Of a DNA stretch of 64,000 nt, positions 55,349-64,000 are shown in pieces. The notes beneath the pieces were generated by a model that did not search any database, was not told the DNA's origin, and saw only the letters and a list, made by a program, of their open reading frames with translations. The translations under genes and the position numbers were made by a program. Every line of letters begins with the position of its first letter. Position 1 is the first letter of the stretch. Where the stretch lies: NCBI RefSeq assembly GCF_902506205.1, contig NZ_LR732816.1:2117604-2181603 (forward strand). Direction: 5' to 3'. This stretch comes from Brevundimonas sp. G8. Its GTDB lineage: Bacteria; Pseudomonadota; Alphaproteobacteria; Caulobacterales; Caulobacteraceae.

Positions 55349-56527
55349 CTACCTTGTCAGGGCGCGCATCGCCTTGTCGAGACCTTCCAGCGTCAGGGGG
55401 AACATCCGCTCCTCCATCACCTCGCGCAGCAGGCCGACCGAGGCGGTGTAGCTCCAGTAGCGTTCCTGCACTGGGTTCAGCCAGACCGACTTGTCCCACT
55501 GCTGCCGCGCCCGCTTCATCCAGACCGCGCCGGCCTCCTCGTTCCAGTGCTCGACCGAACCGCCCGGCATGGTGATCTCATAGGGGGACATGGTCGCGTC
55601 GCCGACGAAGATGGCCCGCCAGTCGCCGGGGTATTTGTGCAGCAGGTCCCAGGTCGCGATCCGCTCGGTGTGCCGACGCCGGTTGTCCTTCCAGACACCC
55701 TCGTAGAGGCAGTTGTGGAAGTAGAAGAACTCCAGGTTCTTGAACTCGGTCTTGGCGGCGGAGAACAGTTCCTCCACCAGCTTGATGTGCCCGTCCATCG
55801 AGCCGCCGATGTCGAGGAACAGCAGGACCTTGATCGTGTTGCGACGCTCGGGCCGCATGCGGATGTCCAGCCAGCCCTGGCGCGCCGTGCCGTCGATGGT
55901 GCCGTCGATGTCCAGTTCCTCGGCCGCGCCCAGTCGCGCGAAGCGGCGCAGACGACGAAGCGCCACCTTGATGTTGCGTGTGCCCAGTTCGACCGTGTCG
56001 TCCAGGTTCCGGAACTCGCGCTTCTCCCACACCTTGACCGCCCGGCCGTGTTTTCCTGGCCCGCCAATGCGCACGCCTTCGGAATTGTAGCCGCCATGGC
56101 CGAATGGGCTGGTCCCGCCCGTGCCGATCCATTTCGAGCCGCCGGAATGCCGTTCGTGCTGTTCCTCCAGCCGCTGTTTCAGCGTCTCCATCAGCTTGTC
56201 GAACCCGCCCAACGCCTCGATCTGAGCCTTCTCATCGTCGGTCAGATATTTCTCGTTCAGCAGCCGCAGCCAGTCCTCTGGAATGTCGGTCGTCAGGTCC
56301 TCGCCCGCGCCAACTGATTCCACGCCCTCGAACACGGTCCCGAACACTTGGTCGAACCGGTCATAGTGTTTCTCGTCCTTGACCAGGACCGCGCGCGACA
56401 GATGATAGAAGGTCTCGACCTCGCGCCCCGCCAGATCGCGATCCATCGCCTCCATCAGATGGAGCCATTCCTTCATCGACACCGGAACCTTGGCGTCGCG
56501 CAGGGCGGTGAAGAAGGGCAGGAGCAT
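55349..56527 (-). CDS. VWA domain protein (CoxE-like)
   Basis: Protein of 392 residues. The N-terminal half resembles CoxE/DUF58-type VWA proteins: MLLPFFTALRDAKVPVSMKE, then YHLSRAVLVKDEKHYDRFDQ. A basic middle part includes LDDTVELGTRNIKVALRRLR. The VWA fold starts at KVLLFLDIGGSMDGHIKLVE, where the MIDAS motif reads DIGGS instead of DxSxS. FYFHNCLYEGVW and WRAIFVGDATMSPYEI follow. Such proteins often partner MoxR-type AAA ATPases as metal-dependent chaperones, but no ATPase is seen here. Its ATG overlaps the hepT stop codon by one base (TGATG). Confidence 0.82.
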   Translation of the reverse strand: MLLPFFTALRDAKVPVSMKEWLHLMEAMDRDLAGREVETFYHLSRAVLVKDEKHYDRFDQVFGTVFEGVESVGAGEDLTTDIPEDWLRLLNEKYLTDDEKAQIEALGGFDKLMETLKQRLEEQHERHSGGSKWIGTGGTSPFGHGGYNSEGVRIGGPGKHGRAVKVWEKREFRNLDDTVELGTRNIKVALRRLRRFARLGAAEELDIDGTIDGTARQGWLDIRMRPERRNTIKVLLFLDIGGSMDGHIKLVEELFSAAKTEFKNLEFFYFHNCLYEGVWKDNRRRHTERIATWDLLHKYPGDWRAIFVGDATMSPYEITMPGGSVEHWNEEAGAVWMKRARQQWDKSVWLNPVQERYWSYTASVGLLREVMEERMFPLTLEGLDKAMRALTR

Positions 56528-56865
56528 CAGACGTCGTCCAGGCTGCGGAGGGCCTGATCCAACTCCGGCAGGCTAATGCTGGCGATCAGCCACAGCACGT
56601 CTGGCTTCAGCGTCTCGTAGCTGTGCGCTACACGATTGCGTAGATTGACGATGTCTAGCCACGGAATGTCCGGCAGGCGCGTCTTTATGCCGTCGCTCAG
56701 GAAGCGTGCGCATTCTCCTGTCCGCAACAGGTTCATGCAGACAGCGTCATAGACCTGCGTCTGACGCATGAAGCCCTCCCGGCCTTCGGTCGCGATGTAG
56801 GATTTCACACGACCGGCGGCGTCTAGGATTTCGGCGATCAGGTTCGCGTCGGCCTCGTCAGACAA
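56527..56865 (-). CDS. hepT: HepT-like HEPN RNase toxin
   Basis: Protein of 112 residues of the HepT/DUF86 family. The RNase motif is complete: R76-x4-H81-x-Y83 (RNRVAHSYE). In the Shewanella HepT-MntA pair that tyrosine is AMPylated by the antitoxin. The helical fold fits (AEILDAAGRVKSYIATEGRE, VYDAVCMNLLRTGECARFLS). The gene overlaps mntA by eight bases upstream and the VWA gene by one base downstream, so all three are co-translated. Confidence 0.88.
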   Translation of the reverse strand: MSDEADANLIAEILDAAGRVKSYIATEGREGFMRQTQVYDAVCMNLLRTGECARFLSDGIKTRLPDIPWLDIVNLRNRVAHSYETLKPDVLWLIASISLPELDQALRSLDDV

Positions 56866-57142
56866 GGATCAGGTCTTTCTCCACCTTGGTCCGTACATAG
56901 GGCCGCATGACTTCCCAAGAACAGAACTCGACCGGCGTTTCCAGTCGCTCAGCCAGGAGGCGTTCCGTGGTCAGAAACTCGATGCCCATGGGCCGGGATG
57001 TATCCACCAGCAGGTCCACATCGCTGTCCGGCCCCGCTTCGTCGCGGGCGTAGCTGCCGAACAGGCGCAGGTTGACGATGCCCTGCTCTTCGAGCCAGGG
57101 CTTCAGGTCGCGCAGTTTTTCCAGCAGTTCGGCGCGGGTCAT
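56858..57142 (-). CDS. mntA: MntA-like nucleotidyltransferase antitoxin
   Basis: Protein of 94 residues. The minimal nucleotidyltransferase motif GSx10DxD is intact: G29-S30 ... D41-x-D43 (LFGSYARDEAGPDSDVDLLV). MntA enzymes transfer AMP groups to the tyrosine of HepT and silence it. The start at 57142 (MTRAELLEKLRD) was chosen; a longer open frame reaching into the GNAT region is spurious. It overlaps hepT and lies 14 bases after the GNAT gene on the same strand. Together with hepT it forms a type VII toxin-antitoxin module. Confidence 0.88.
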   Translation of the reverse strand: MTRAELLEKLRDLKPWLEEQGIVNLRLFGSYARDEAGPDSDVDLLVDTSRPMGIEFLTTERLLAERLETPVEFCSWEVMRPYVRTKVEKDLILV

Positions 57143-57156
57143 GCGGGCAATATAGT

Positions 57157-57684
57157 CTATCCACGCCGCAAGATGAACTCGTGGTCGCGCCAGGCGCCGA
57201 CGGGATACTCGTATTCGCCCGCCTTCTCGAAGCCGTATGCGGCGTAGAGGCGCTGAGCCTTGTCGTTGCCGCTCCAGACGCCGATCCACAGCGGGCCGTC
57301 GGTGTTGGTTTCCATCCAATCCAGCGACAGGGTCAGCAGTGTTGTCCCCAACCCAAGCCCTTGGGCGGTCTTCGACACATAGAGGCGGCGAAGCTCCATA
57401 TGTTCGGGCCGGGCCTCGGGGTGAGGCAGGCCGTTGGGGCCGGCGTTTGAGAAGGCCAGCAGTTCGCCGTCCCGTTCCGCCACCCACCAGGCGGCGCCCA
57501 GCTCGGCCAGCTTCTTCAGCGTCGGTTCCACATTGAAACTGGCGTCGAGGAAGGCGTTCAGATCGGTCTGGGGATAGGGGATGCCGAACCCCTCGACGAA
57601 GGTATCGATGAAGGTCTGGCGGCCCAGTGCGCCCAAGGCGGCGGCGTCTTCGGGGCGGGCAGGGCGGATCACGATCTCGGTCAT
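57157..57684 (-). CDS. GNAT-family N-acetyltransferase
   Basis: Acetyltransferase of 175 residues. The start at 57684 (MTEIVIRPARPEDAAALGAL) is preferred over an in-frame extension. Acetyl-CoA-binding motif A is LRRLYVSKTAQGLGLGTTLL near residue 100, and motif B is LWIGVWSGNDKAQRLYAAYG. The C-terminal YGFEKAGEYEYPVG fits the family. The acceptor is unknown. It lies between the alcohol dehydrogenase gene (22 bases upstream) and mntA (14 bases downstream), suggesting one transcript. Confidence 0.88.
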   Translation of the reverse strand: MTEIVIRPARPEDAAALGALGRQTFIDTFVEGFGIPYPQTDLNAFLDASFNVEPTLKKLAELGAAWWVAERDGELLAFSNAGPNGLPHPEARPEHMELRRLYVSKTAQGLGLGTTLLTLSLDWMETNTDGPLWIGVWSGNDKAQRLYAAYGFEKAGEYEYPVGAWRDHEFILRRG

Positions 57685-57706
57685 GATCCGCCCATAGAGG
57701 CAGAGA

Positions 57707-58711
57707 TCAAAAGCCGTCCAGCGCGATCTTGCCGATGGTCGCGCCGCTTTCCAGCTGGCGGTGACCCTCAAGCAGATCTTCGACCGACAGCGCGCCCAGG
57801 TTTTTGGTCAGGGTGGTGCGGATGGCGCCAGCGTCCACCAGGCGCGAAACCTCCGTCAGCAACCGGTGCTGTTCGATCATGTCCGGGGTCTGCTGCAACG
57901 GTCGGGCGAACATGAACTCCCACACGAAGCCCGCCGCCTTCTGCTTCAACAGTTCGACCGGCAGCCCCTTGAAGTCATCGATGGCGCCGATCACGCCCTG
58001 CACCGCCACCGCGCGGGCCAAGGCTTCGAAATGGGCCTGGGTGTGGGTCAAGGATGCGATATATTTCGGGGCGCGTTCACCGGCGGCCGTCAAGGCTTCA
58101 TCGATCGGGCCGGAGTGATCGATCACCGCGTGGGCGCCCAGGTCCAGGCACCATTGGCGGGTGTCGGGACGCGACGCGGTGGCGACGACCCGCAAGCTGG
58201 TGACGGCGCGGGCGATCTGGATCAGGGCCGAGCCGACGCCGCCTGCGCCCCCAACGACCAGCAGGGTCTCGTCCTCGTCCTTGCCGGCCTTCAGCCGGTC
58301 GAACAGAAGCTCCCAGGCCGTGATCACCGTCAGGGGCAGGGCGGCGGCCTCTGCAAATGTCAGGGACCTGGGCTTGGGGCCGACGATCCGTTCGTCCACA
58401 GCCTGGCGTTCTGCGTTGGACCCGGGACGGTCGATCTGGCCGGCATAGAAGACCTCGTCTCCGACTTTGAACAGGCTGGCTTCGTCGCCGACGTCGATCA
58501 CCACCCCGGCCGCATCATAGCCCAGGATGCTGGTCTGGCCTTCCTCGGGCTGTCTGCTGCCGCGCACCTTGGTGTCCACGGGGTTCAGGCTGACGGCCTT
58601 GACCTGAACCAGCAGGTCGCGCGGGCGAAGGCTCGGTTCGGGCGCGTCGAAGGCGACTAGGGCGGCGGGGTCGGTCGCGGGGCGGGGGCCGGTCGTGCCA
58701 ATGGCCTTCAT
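57707..58711 (-). CDS. Zinc-type alcohol dehydrogenase-like/quinone oxidoreductase family protein
   Basis: MDR-family NAD(P)H oxidoreductase of 334 residues. The start at 58711 (MKAIGTTGPRPATDPAALVA) has GAGGAGA upstream. Motifs: VKAVSLNPVDTKVRGS, SILGYDAAGVVIDVGDEASL, the nucleotide-binding VVGGAGGVGSALIQIARAVT, and AHAVIDHSGPIDEAL. The sequence matches the zinc-binding alcohol dehydrogenase subfamily that lacks catalytic zinc ligands (NPVDTKVRG in place of the catalytic cysteine), so it is likely a quinone or enone reductase. It diverges from the histone-deacetylase-like gene across an 89-base gap. Confidence 0.88.
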   Translation of the reverse strand: MKAIGTTGPRPATDPAALVAFDAPEPSLRPRDLLVQVKAVSLNPVDTKVRGSRQPEEGQTSILGYDAAGVVIDVGDEASLFKVGDEVFYAGQIDRPGSNAERQAVDERIVGPKPRSLTFAEAAALPLTVITAWELLFDRLKAGKDEDETLLVVGGAGGVGSALIQIARAVTSLRVVATASRPDTRQWCLDLGAHAVIDHSGPIDEALTAAGERAPKYIASLTHTQAHFEALARAVAVQGVIGAIDDFKGLPVELLKQKAAGFVWEFMFARPLQQTPDMIEQHRLLTEVSRLVDAGAIRTTLTKNLGALSVEDLLEGHRQLESGATIGKIALDGF

Positions 58712-58800
58712 GACGATCTCCTCGGGTTTGTTTCGTCGCCTTGCAAATCGGCTTGCGATAGGCTGGCCGCAAGGCGCATCCAAGAAATGACGAACCTGCC

Positions 58801-59724
58801 ATGACGCACCTGCCAATCTTCACCCACCCGTCGATGCTGTCTCACGCGCCCGGCGCGGGACATCCCGAAAGTCCCGAGCGGCTGAAGGCGGTGCTGGACG
58901 CCTTAGCCGACGCCGGGCTCGCCGGCGACCGACGCGCCGCCAACTCGGCCGAGGTCGCGGATCTGGAGCGGGTGCATCCGGCCGCCTATGTCGCACGCTT
59001 GTTGGAGGCGTCGCCGGTCGAGGGCATGATCCAGCTGGACGCCGACACCGTGCTTTCGCCCGGAAGCGTGCCGGCCGCGCGGCTGGCGGCGGGGGCGGCG
59101 ATCGACGCGGTGCGGGCCGTGGCGCGGGGCGAGATGAACCGCGCCTTCGCCGCCGTGCGCCCGCCGGGCCACCATGCCGAGCCGGATCGGGCCATGGGGT
59201 TCTGCCTGTTCTCCTCCGTCGCTGTCGCGGCGCGGGTGGCTCAATCCGAAGGGATGGCGCGGGTGGCGGTGGTGGATTTCGATGTTCACCACGGCAACGG
59301 CACCCAGGCGGCGTTCGAAGACGACGATAGCCTGTTCCTGGCCTCTATCCACCAGATGCCGCTCTATCCCGGCACGGGCGCGGCGTCTGAAACGGGCGTC
59401 GGCAATATCGTCAACGCCCCGGTGGCGCCCCATGCGGCGCGTGAAAGCTGGCGCGCGACCTTCGCCGGCGGTCTGATGCCGGCGCTGGAATCGTTTCGGC
59501 CGGACCTGATCCTGATCTCGGCCGGTTTCGACGCCCACAGGCGCGATCCGCTGGCGCATCAGTCGCTGGAGGCCGAGGATTTCGCCTGGGCGACACGTGC
59601 AATTCTGGAGGTGGCGCGCCGGACGTGTTCGGGCAAGGTTGTGTCGGCGCTTGAGGGCGGTTACGACCTTGAAGGACTAGGCCGCTCTGCGGTCGCCCAC
59701 GTCGCCGCACTCGGGGAGGACTGA
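58801..59724 (+). CDS. Histone deacetylase superfamily amidohydrolase
   Basis: Zinc deacetylase of 307 residues of the bacterial HDAC-like/acetylpolyamine amidohydrolase family. Motifs: HAPGAGHPESPERLKAVLDA, AVRPPGHHAEPDRAMGFCLF (paired active-site His), VAVVDFDVHHGNGTQAAFED (zinc Asp and His), LILISAGFDAHRRDPLAH, and VVSALEGGYDLEGLG. All catalytic positions are present. Likely substrates are acetylated small molecules or proteins; the sequence does not say which. The histidine phosphatase gene follows 41 bases later on the same strand. Confidence 0.9.
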   Translation: MTHLPIFTHPSMLSHAPGAGHPESPERLKAVLDALADAGLAGDRRAANSAEVADLERVHPAAYVARLLEASPVEGMIQLDADTVLSPGSVPAARLAAGAAIDAVRAVARGEMNRAFAAVRPPGHHAEPDRAMGFCLFSSVAVAARVAQSEGMARVAVVDFDVHHGNGTQAAFEDDDSLFLASIHQMPLYPGTGAASETGVGNIVNAPVAPHAARESWRATFAGGLMPALESFRPDLILISAGFDAHRRDPLAHQSLEAEDFAWATRAILEVARRTCSGKVVSALEGGYDLEGLGRSAVAHVAALGED

Positions 59725-59765
59725 GGACGCATAACGCCTTGAAACCAAAGGCCCGTCCGTTTGTC

Positions 59766-60428
59766 ATGTCAGCCCCCGCCCTGTCCCTCGATTCGACCGA
59801 ACCGTCCGTGTCCCCGCCTGATGCCGCGCCATCCGTCGGCGCGCTCGTGGCCCTGCGTCCCGGCGCCATCATCCTGACGCGCCACGGCGAGCCGGCCCTG
59901 TCGCGCAAATGCATGATCACGGCGCGCCAGTACGGGGAGTGGTGGGCGAAATACGAGATCGGCGGCCTTCTGGCCGGTCAGACGCCGCCGCCCGAACTGG
60001 TCGCCGCCGCCCAAGGCGCCGGCGCCATCTACGCCTCCACCCGCCAGCGCGCCCAGGAAACCGCCGCCGCCGCCGCCGCCGGGCGCGAGGTCATGGCCGA
60101 CGTGATGTTCATCGAGGCGCCCCTGCCGCCGCCGCCTATCCCGGAATGGATCAAGCTGTCGCCCAAATGGTGGGGCGTGGTGTCGCGCTTCTGGTGGCAC
60201 GCCTTCGACCATCACGACGGCCAGGAAACGCGCGCCCAGGCCGAGGCGCGGGCCGATCAGGCGGCGCAGAAGCTGATCGCGCGGGCCGAGAGCGGCCAGG
60301 ACGTGCTGGTCTTCGCCCACGGCTATTTCAACCATATGGTCGGTCGTGCGCTGAAGGGCGACGGCTGGAAACTGGTCCACAACCAGGGCTTCAAATACTG
60401 GTCTCAGCGTCGTTACGAGAAGCGATAG
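59766..60428 (+). CDS. Histidine phosphatase family protein
   Basis: Phosphoglycerate-mutase-like phosphatase of 220 residues. The start at 59766 (MSAPALSLDSTEPS) was chosen; an in-frame TTG at 59739 is possible. The catalytic RHG is in AIILTRHGEPALSRKC and the second histidine in VLVFAHGYFNHMVGRALKGD near residue 190. IYASTRQRAQETAAAAA contains the phosphate-binding arginine. A run of GCC codons gives a short poly-alanine stretch. The substrate is unknown. It precedes xseB by about 50 bases. Confidence 0.85.
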   Translation: MSAPALSLDSTEPSVSPPDAAPSVGALVALRPGAIILTRHGEPALSRKCMITARQYGEWWAKYEIGGLLAGQTPPPELVAAAQGAGAIYASTRQRAQETAAAAAAGREVMADVMFIEAPLPPPPIPEWIKLSPKWWGVVSRFWWHAFDHHDGQETRAQAEARADQAAQKLIARAESGQDVLVFAHGYFNHMVGRALKGDGWKLVHNQGFKYWSQRRYEKR

Positions 60429-60476
60429 CTGCTTCTGACGTTGATGCGGCGAGTGCGCCCGATTAGGGTCCGCGCC

Positions 60477-60728
60477 ATGACCGACACCGCCGCCGCCATC
60501 CCCGCCGATCTCAGCTTCGAAGACGCCCTGCAGCGCCTGGAGACCATCGTGTCCCGCCTGGAATCCGGCCAGGCGCCGCTGGAAGAATCCATCGCCTTGT
60601 ATGAAGAGGGCGCCAAGCTGAAGGCCCACTGCGAGGCGCGCCTGAAGGCGGCCCAGCTGCGCGTCGAAAAGATCGTCGTCGGCCCCGATGGCCAGGCCAA
60701 GGGTGTCGAGGCGGCGTCGTTCGAATGA
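60477..60728 (+). CDS. xseB: Exodeoxyribonuclease VII small subunit
   Basis: XseB subunit of 83 residues. The family signature is [20 protein letters not shown], then [20 protein letters not shown] and [16 protein letters not shown], forming a helical hairpin. It binds XseA to make the single-strand exonuclease; xseA is not in the window. It is the first gene of the common trio xseB-ispA-dxs. Its stop codon is 13 bases before the ispA start. Confidence 0.93.
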   Translation: MTDTAAAIPADLSFEDALQRLETIVSRLESGQAPLEESIALYEEGAKLKAHCEARLKAAQLRVEKIVVGPDGQAKGVEAASFE

Positions 60729-60741
60729 ACGGTCGCTCTTC

Positions 60742-61656
60742 GTGAACCGCGTCATCGCCGCCAACTCGCCCGAGCAGGCGGTGATCGATCGTGTGGCCGA
60801 GGTCGCTGATCTGGTCACGGTCGCTCTGGATGAACTGCTGCCACGCGCCGAAGGCCCCGAATCGCGCCTGACCGAGGCGATGCGTTATGCGGCGCTCGGC
60901 CCCGGCAAAAGGTTGCGGCCGTTCTTTGCGCTGGAGGCCGCACGTCTGTTCGACATCGACGAGCGGTCGGTGCTGCGCGCTGCCTGCGCCCTGGAATGCG
61001 TCCACGCCTACAGCCTGGTTCACGACGACCTGCCGTGCATGGACGACGACGACATGCGCCGGGGCCGACCCACCGTTCACCGCGCCTATGACGAGGCGAC
61101 GGCGGTGCTGGCCGGGGATGCGCTTCAGACCGCCGCCTTCGACATTATCCTGCACGAGGACACCCATGACGATGCGGCCGTGCGCTGCGAACTGGCGGCG
61201 CGGCTGTCGCTGGCGTCCGGCGCAAGGGGCATGGCGGGTGGTCAGATGATCGATCTGCTGGGCGTGCGCGACGACCTGGGCGGCGTCGCGCGGATGCAGC
61301 GGCTGAAGACCGGCGCCCTGTTCGCCTATGCGTTCGAAATCCCGCTGATCATCGCCGACGCCTCCATGTCGCAGCAGCACGCCCTAATCAGCTTCGCTCA
61401 CGATGTCGGCCTGGCCTATCAGATCGTCGACGACCTGCTGGACGCCGAAGGCTCGGCCGAGGAGATGGGCAAGGCGGCGGGCGGCAAGGACGCGGCCCTG
61501 GGCAAGACCAACTTCGTCACCCTGCTGGGCCTGGAAGCAGCGCGACACAGGGTCGCGCATCTCGCCAACCAGGCCCGGTCGCACCTGGAGCCGTTCGGCG
61601 ACGAGGCCGAAATCCTCAGGGCCAGCGTGGACTTTGTGCTAAAGCGCCGGTCCTGA
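60742..61656 (+). CDS. ispA: Farnesyl diphosphate synthase
   Basis: Prenyltransferase of about 304 residues making farnesyl diphosphate from IPP and DMAPP. Both aspartate-rich motifs are present: the first in [20 protein letters not shown] (near residue 94-104) and the second in [13 protein letters not shown] (near 228). [20 protein letters not shown] and GGQMIDLLG also fit. The chosen start is GTG at 60742 ([14 protein letters not shown]), because ATG at 60688 would overlap xseB by 41 bases and add residues unlike the family. A ribosome site is weak, suggesting coupling to xseB. Confidence 0.92.
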   Translation: MNRVIAANSPEQAVIDRVAEVADLVTVALDELLPRAEGPESRLTEAMRYAALGPGKRLRPFFALEAARLFDIDERSVLRAACALECVHAYSLVHDDLPCMDDDDMRRGRPTVHRAYDEATAVLAGDALQTAAFDIILHEDTHDDAAVRCELAARLSLASGARGMAGGQMIDLLGVRDDLGGVARMQRLKTGALFAYAFEIPLIIADASMSQQHALISFAHDVGLAYQIVDDLLDAEGSAEEMGKAAGGKDAALGKTNFVTLLGLEAARHRVAHLANQARSHLEPFGDEAEILRASVDFVLKRRS

Positions 61657-61716
61657 TACGAAACGTTGACGCGACCTGCGGGTTGATCAATCAGACTTTC
61701 CAAGGTTTTTCGGCTG

Positions 61717-63627
61717 ATGCCCGACACCCCGCTTCTCGACACCGTCAATTTCCCGGCCGACACTCGGGCCTTCGACATCGCCCAGCTGAAACAGCTGGCG
61801 CAGGAAGTGCGCGCCGAAACGATCGATGCGGTGTCCGTCACCGGCGGCCATCTGGGCGCGGGCCTGGGCGTGGTCGAGCTGACCACGGCGCTTCACCATG
61901 TGTTCGAGACGCCCAAGGACATCCTGATCTGGGACGTCGGCCATCAGTGCTATCCGCACAAGATCCTGACCGGGCGACGCGACCGCATCCGCACCCTGCG
62001 CCAGGGCGGCGGCCTGTCGGGCTTCACCAAGCGCAGCGAGAGCGAATACGATCCATTCGGCGCCGCCCACGCCTCGACCTCGATCAGCGCCGCCCTGGGC
62101 TTCGCCGCCGCGCGCGATCAGAAGGGCGAGAAGAATCGCGTCGTGGCGGTGATCGGCGACGGCTCCATGTCCGCCGGCATGGCTTATGAGGCGATGAACA
62201 ACGCCGCCGAGGCAACCAGCGGCCAACTGATGGTCGTCCTGAACGACAACGACATGTCCATCGCGCCCCCGGTGGGCGGGATGAGCGCCTATCTGGCCGG
62301 CCTGGTGTCGGGCGGGGCGTATCAGAACGTGCGTAGGCTGGGAAAATCCGTCGCCCAGCATCTGCCGCGCCCGTTCCGCAAGGCGGCCAAAAAGGCCGAG
62401 GAATATGCGCGCGGCATGGTCACCGGCGGCACCTTCTTCGAGGAGCTGGGCTTCTATTACGTCGGCCCCATCGACGGCCACGACATGGACAATCTGGTGC
62501 CGATCCTGAAGAAGGCGGCCGCCATCGAGGACCGGCCCGTGCTGGTTCACGTCGTGACGCAGAAGGGCAAGGGCTATGTCCCCGCCGAAAGCAGCGCCGA
62601 CAAGCTGCACGCGGTGGTCAAGTTCGACGTGGTGTCGGGCAAACAGGCCAAGGCCATCTCCAACACGCCCAGCTACACCAAGGTGTTCGGGACCGAGCTG
62701 ATCAAACACGCCAAGGTCGACCCGTCGATCGTGGCGATCACGGCGGCCATGCCGTCGGGCACGGGGCTGGACCTATTCGGCCAGGCCTTCCCCGAGCGGA
62801 CCTATGACGTCGGCATCGCCGAACAGCATGCGGTGACGTTCGCGGCCGGGCTGGCGGCGGACGGGATGAAGCCGGTCTGCGCCATCTATTCTACCTTCCT
62901 GCAACGCGGTTACGACCAGGTGGTGCACGATGTGGCGATCCAGTCGCTGCCGGTGCGGTTCGCCATGGACCGCGCAGGTCTGGTCGGATCGGACGGGGCG
63001 ACCCATGCCGGGTCGTTCGACATCGGCTTCATGGGGGCGTTGCCCGGCATGGTGCTGATGGCCGCAGCCGACGAGGCGGAACTGGCGGCGATGATTTCGA
63101 CCAGCCTGTCCATCGACGACCGGCCCAGCGCCTTCCGCTATCCGCGCGGGGACGGCTTGGGCGTGGAGATCCCTGAACTGGCCGCGCCGCTGGAGATCGG
63201 CAAGGGTCGGATCGTGCGCGAGGGAACCTCCGTCGCGATCCTCAGCCTGGGCACCCGACTACAGGAATCATTGAAGGCGGCCGACATGCTGGCAGCCCGG
63301 GGCGTGTCGGCGACGGTGGCGGACGCCCGTTTCGCCAAGCCGCTGGACGCCGACCTGATCCTGCGTCTGGCGCGTGAGCATGAGGCGTTGATCACGGTCG
63401 AGGAGGGCGCCATGGGCGGCTTCGGCGCCTTCGTGCTGCAACTGCTGGCCGAGAAGGGCGCGCTGGATGGCGGGCTCAAGATCCGCACCCTCAACCTGCC
63501 CGACGTCTTCCAGGATCAGGATGCGCCGATGGCCATGTACGCTCAGGCCGGTCTGAACGCCGAACACATAGCCGCCGCCGCGCTTCAAGCTTTGGGCGTG
63601 TCCGCCAGTCAGGCTGTCCGCGCCTAA
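61717..63627 (+). CDS. dxs: 1-Deoxy-D-xylulose-5-phosphate synthase
   Basis: Thiamine-diphosphate enzyme of 636 residues, first step of the MEP isoprenoid pathway (pyruvate plus glyceraldehyde 3-phosphate). Motifs: [20 protein letters not shown], the ThDP site [20 protein letters not shown] near residue 146, [14 protein letters not shown], and the transketolase pyrimidine domain with [20 protein letters not shown] (catalytic Glu near 367). The C-terminal transketolase domain contains [15 protein letters not shown]. It follows ispA by 60 bases, so precursor supply and prenyl chain assembly are encoded together. Confidence 0.96.
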   Translation: MPDTPLLDTVNFPADTRAFDIAQLKQLAQEVRAETIDAVSVTGGHLGAGLGVVELTTALHHVFETPKDILIWDVGHQCYPHKILTGRRDRIRTLRQGGGLSGFTKRSESEYDPFGAAHASTSISAALGFAAARDQKGEKNRVVAVIGDGSMSAGMAYEAMNNAAEATSGQLMVVLNDNDMSIAPPVGGMSAYLAGLVSGGAYQNVRRLGKSVAQHLPRPFRKAAKKAEEYARGMVTGGTFFEELGFYYVGPIDGHDMDNLVPILKKAAAIEDRPVLVHVVTQKGKGYVPAESSADKLHAVVKFDVVSGKQAKAISNTPSYTKVFGTELIKHAKVDPSIVAITAAMPSGTGLDLFGQAFPERTYDVGIAEQHAVTFAAGLAADGMKPVCAIYSTFLQRGYDQVVHDVAIQSLPVRFAMDRAGLVGSDGATHAGSFDIGFMGALPGMVLMAAADEAELAAMISTSLSIDDRPSAFRYPRGDGLGVEIPELAAPLEIGKGRIVREGTSVAILSLGTRLQESLKAADMLAARGVSATVADARFAKPLDADLILRLAREHEALITVEEGAMGGFGAFVLQLLAEKGALDGGLKIRTLNLPDVFQDQDAPMAMYAQAGLNAEHIAAAALQALGVSASQAVRA

Positions 63628-63632
63628 CGTCC

Positions 63633-64000
63633 TCAGGCGCGGTCACGAATCCGCATCGCGCCGCGCTCGCCGGTCTCCACCTCGAACCGGCCGGTCGCCC
63701 GGATCAGGTCCGAAAGTTTGGCGTAGCCATAGGTGCGCTGATCGAAGTCGGGGTGGGCGTTGCGCAACCGATTGCCGATGCCGCCCACCGCCACCCAGCC
63801 GTCGCCGTCCTCGTCCATGTCGGCGATGATGGCCGCGATCAGTCGCGCCGCCTCGGACGGCTTTCGCTTGGTCGCAGGCGCTTCGGCGACCGCCGACTTG
63901 GCGCCGGCGTCGACCGGAACCGGCGCGATCAGGTTCTCGGTATAGATGAAGCGGGTGCAGGCCTGGCGGAAGCTTTCGGGCGTCTTCTGCTCGCCGAACC
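63633..64000 (-). CDS. NYN domain / OST-HTH (LOTUS) protein, N-terminus outside window
   Basis: Only the last 121 or so residues are visible; the frame stays open to the window edge. The first visible part (FGEQKTPESFRQACTRFIYT, then ENL) is the typical end of a bacterial NYN (LabA/DUF88 nuclease-like) domain. After a short linker (VDAGAKSAVAEAPATKRKPS) comes an OST-HTH/LOTUS domain: EAARLIAAIIADMDEDGDGW, VAVGGIGNRLRNAHPDFDQR, TYGYAKLSDLIRATGRFEVE. Bacterial LOTUS domains are reported to bind RNA, and NYN domains are PIN-like nucleases. It converges on dxs. Confidence 0.9.
   Translation of the reverse strand, partial: FGEQKTPESFRQACTRFIYTENLIAPVPVDAGAKSAVAEAPATKRKPSEAARLIAAIIADMDEDGDGWVAVGGIGNRLRNAHPDFDQRTYGYAKLSDLIRATGRFEVETGERGAMRIRDRA

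Noticed and set aside
56858..57487. A single 209-residue fusion of GNAT and MntA
   Set aside because: The N-terminal part is the GNAT gene read in the wrong frame; MntA has its own ATG at 57142 and GNAT has its own complete frame.
60010..60085. GCC-run (poly-Ala) in the histidine phosphatase as a slippage site
   Set aside because: The run is short, in frame, and consistent with general GC bias.

Overview
The window is a GC-rich, gene-dense chromosomal segment from an alphaproteobacterium of the Caulobacteraceae, most likely Brevundimonas or a close relative. Four things support this: the division/murein order murC-murB-ddl-ftsQ-ftsA-(TonB receptor)-ftsZ-lpxC; the Caulobacter-type flagellar operon fliF-fliG-fliH(flbE)-fliN-flbD followed by flhA; an ECF sigma factor plus NrsF (DUF1109) pair next to a DUF2282/DUF692/DUF2063/DoxX operon; and CtrA-like, GANTC and EcfG-type promoter motifs. 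No rRNA, tRNA, CRISPR array, prophage or insertion sequence was seen, and no gap between genes exceeds about 300 bases.

Layout. 1-4.3 kb: a TonB-dependent receptor (start outside the window) and an FHS-family sugar permease. 4.3-11.0 kb: a TetR repressor divergent from a complete RND efflux operon (adaptor, pump, outer-membrane factor), with a palindromic operator between them. 11.1-13.2 kb: a large catalase on the minus strand. 13.4-25.4 kb: the division/murein cluster, carrying a REPIN-like double hairpin between murC and murB and a complete TonB receptor gene between ftsA and ftsZ. 25.4-28.1 kb: minus-strand lgt-midA-pgeF. 28.3-33.6 kb: ubiK, a YbjN gene with proC, a two-component system and a branched-chain aminotransferase.

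33.6-37.3 kb is the most distinctive part. sigF-nrsF (minus) and a bufferin-type RiPP operon bufABC plus doxX (plus) diverge from a 141-base spacer that holds two exact copies of GTAACC-N16-CGAA, one facing each way. 37.3-42.7 kb: nucleoside transporter, dipeptidase, MarR regulator, thioesterase, DUF3253 protein, a uracil-DNA-glycosylase-fold protein and a lipoprotein hydrolase.

42.8-50.9 kb: the flagellar MS-ring/switch/export operon, interrupted between flbD and flhA by a class A beta-lactamase gene. 51.0-54.5 kb: a CHASE3 histidine kinase, a lone receiver, a receiver-HWE kinase that seems to lack a normal start codon, and a Nudix hydrolase. 54.5-58.7 kb: a 59-residue CsbD stress protein behind an EcfG-type promoter, then a minus-strand run of alcohol dehydrogenase, GNAT, MntA, HepT and a VWA protein. 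58.8-64 kb: a histone-deacetylase-like hydrolase, a histidine phosphatase, xseB-ispA-dxs (isoprenoid precursor supply) and the C-terminal part of a NYN/OST-HTH protein.

All assignments come from reading the translations and bases by eye. No database search or computation was run.
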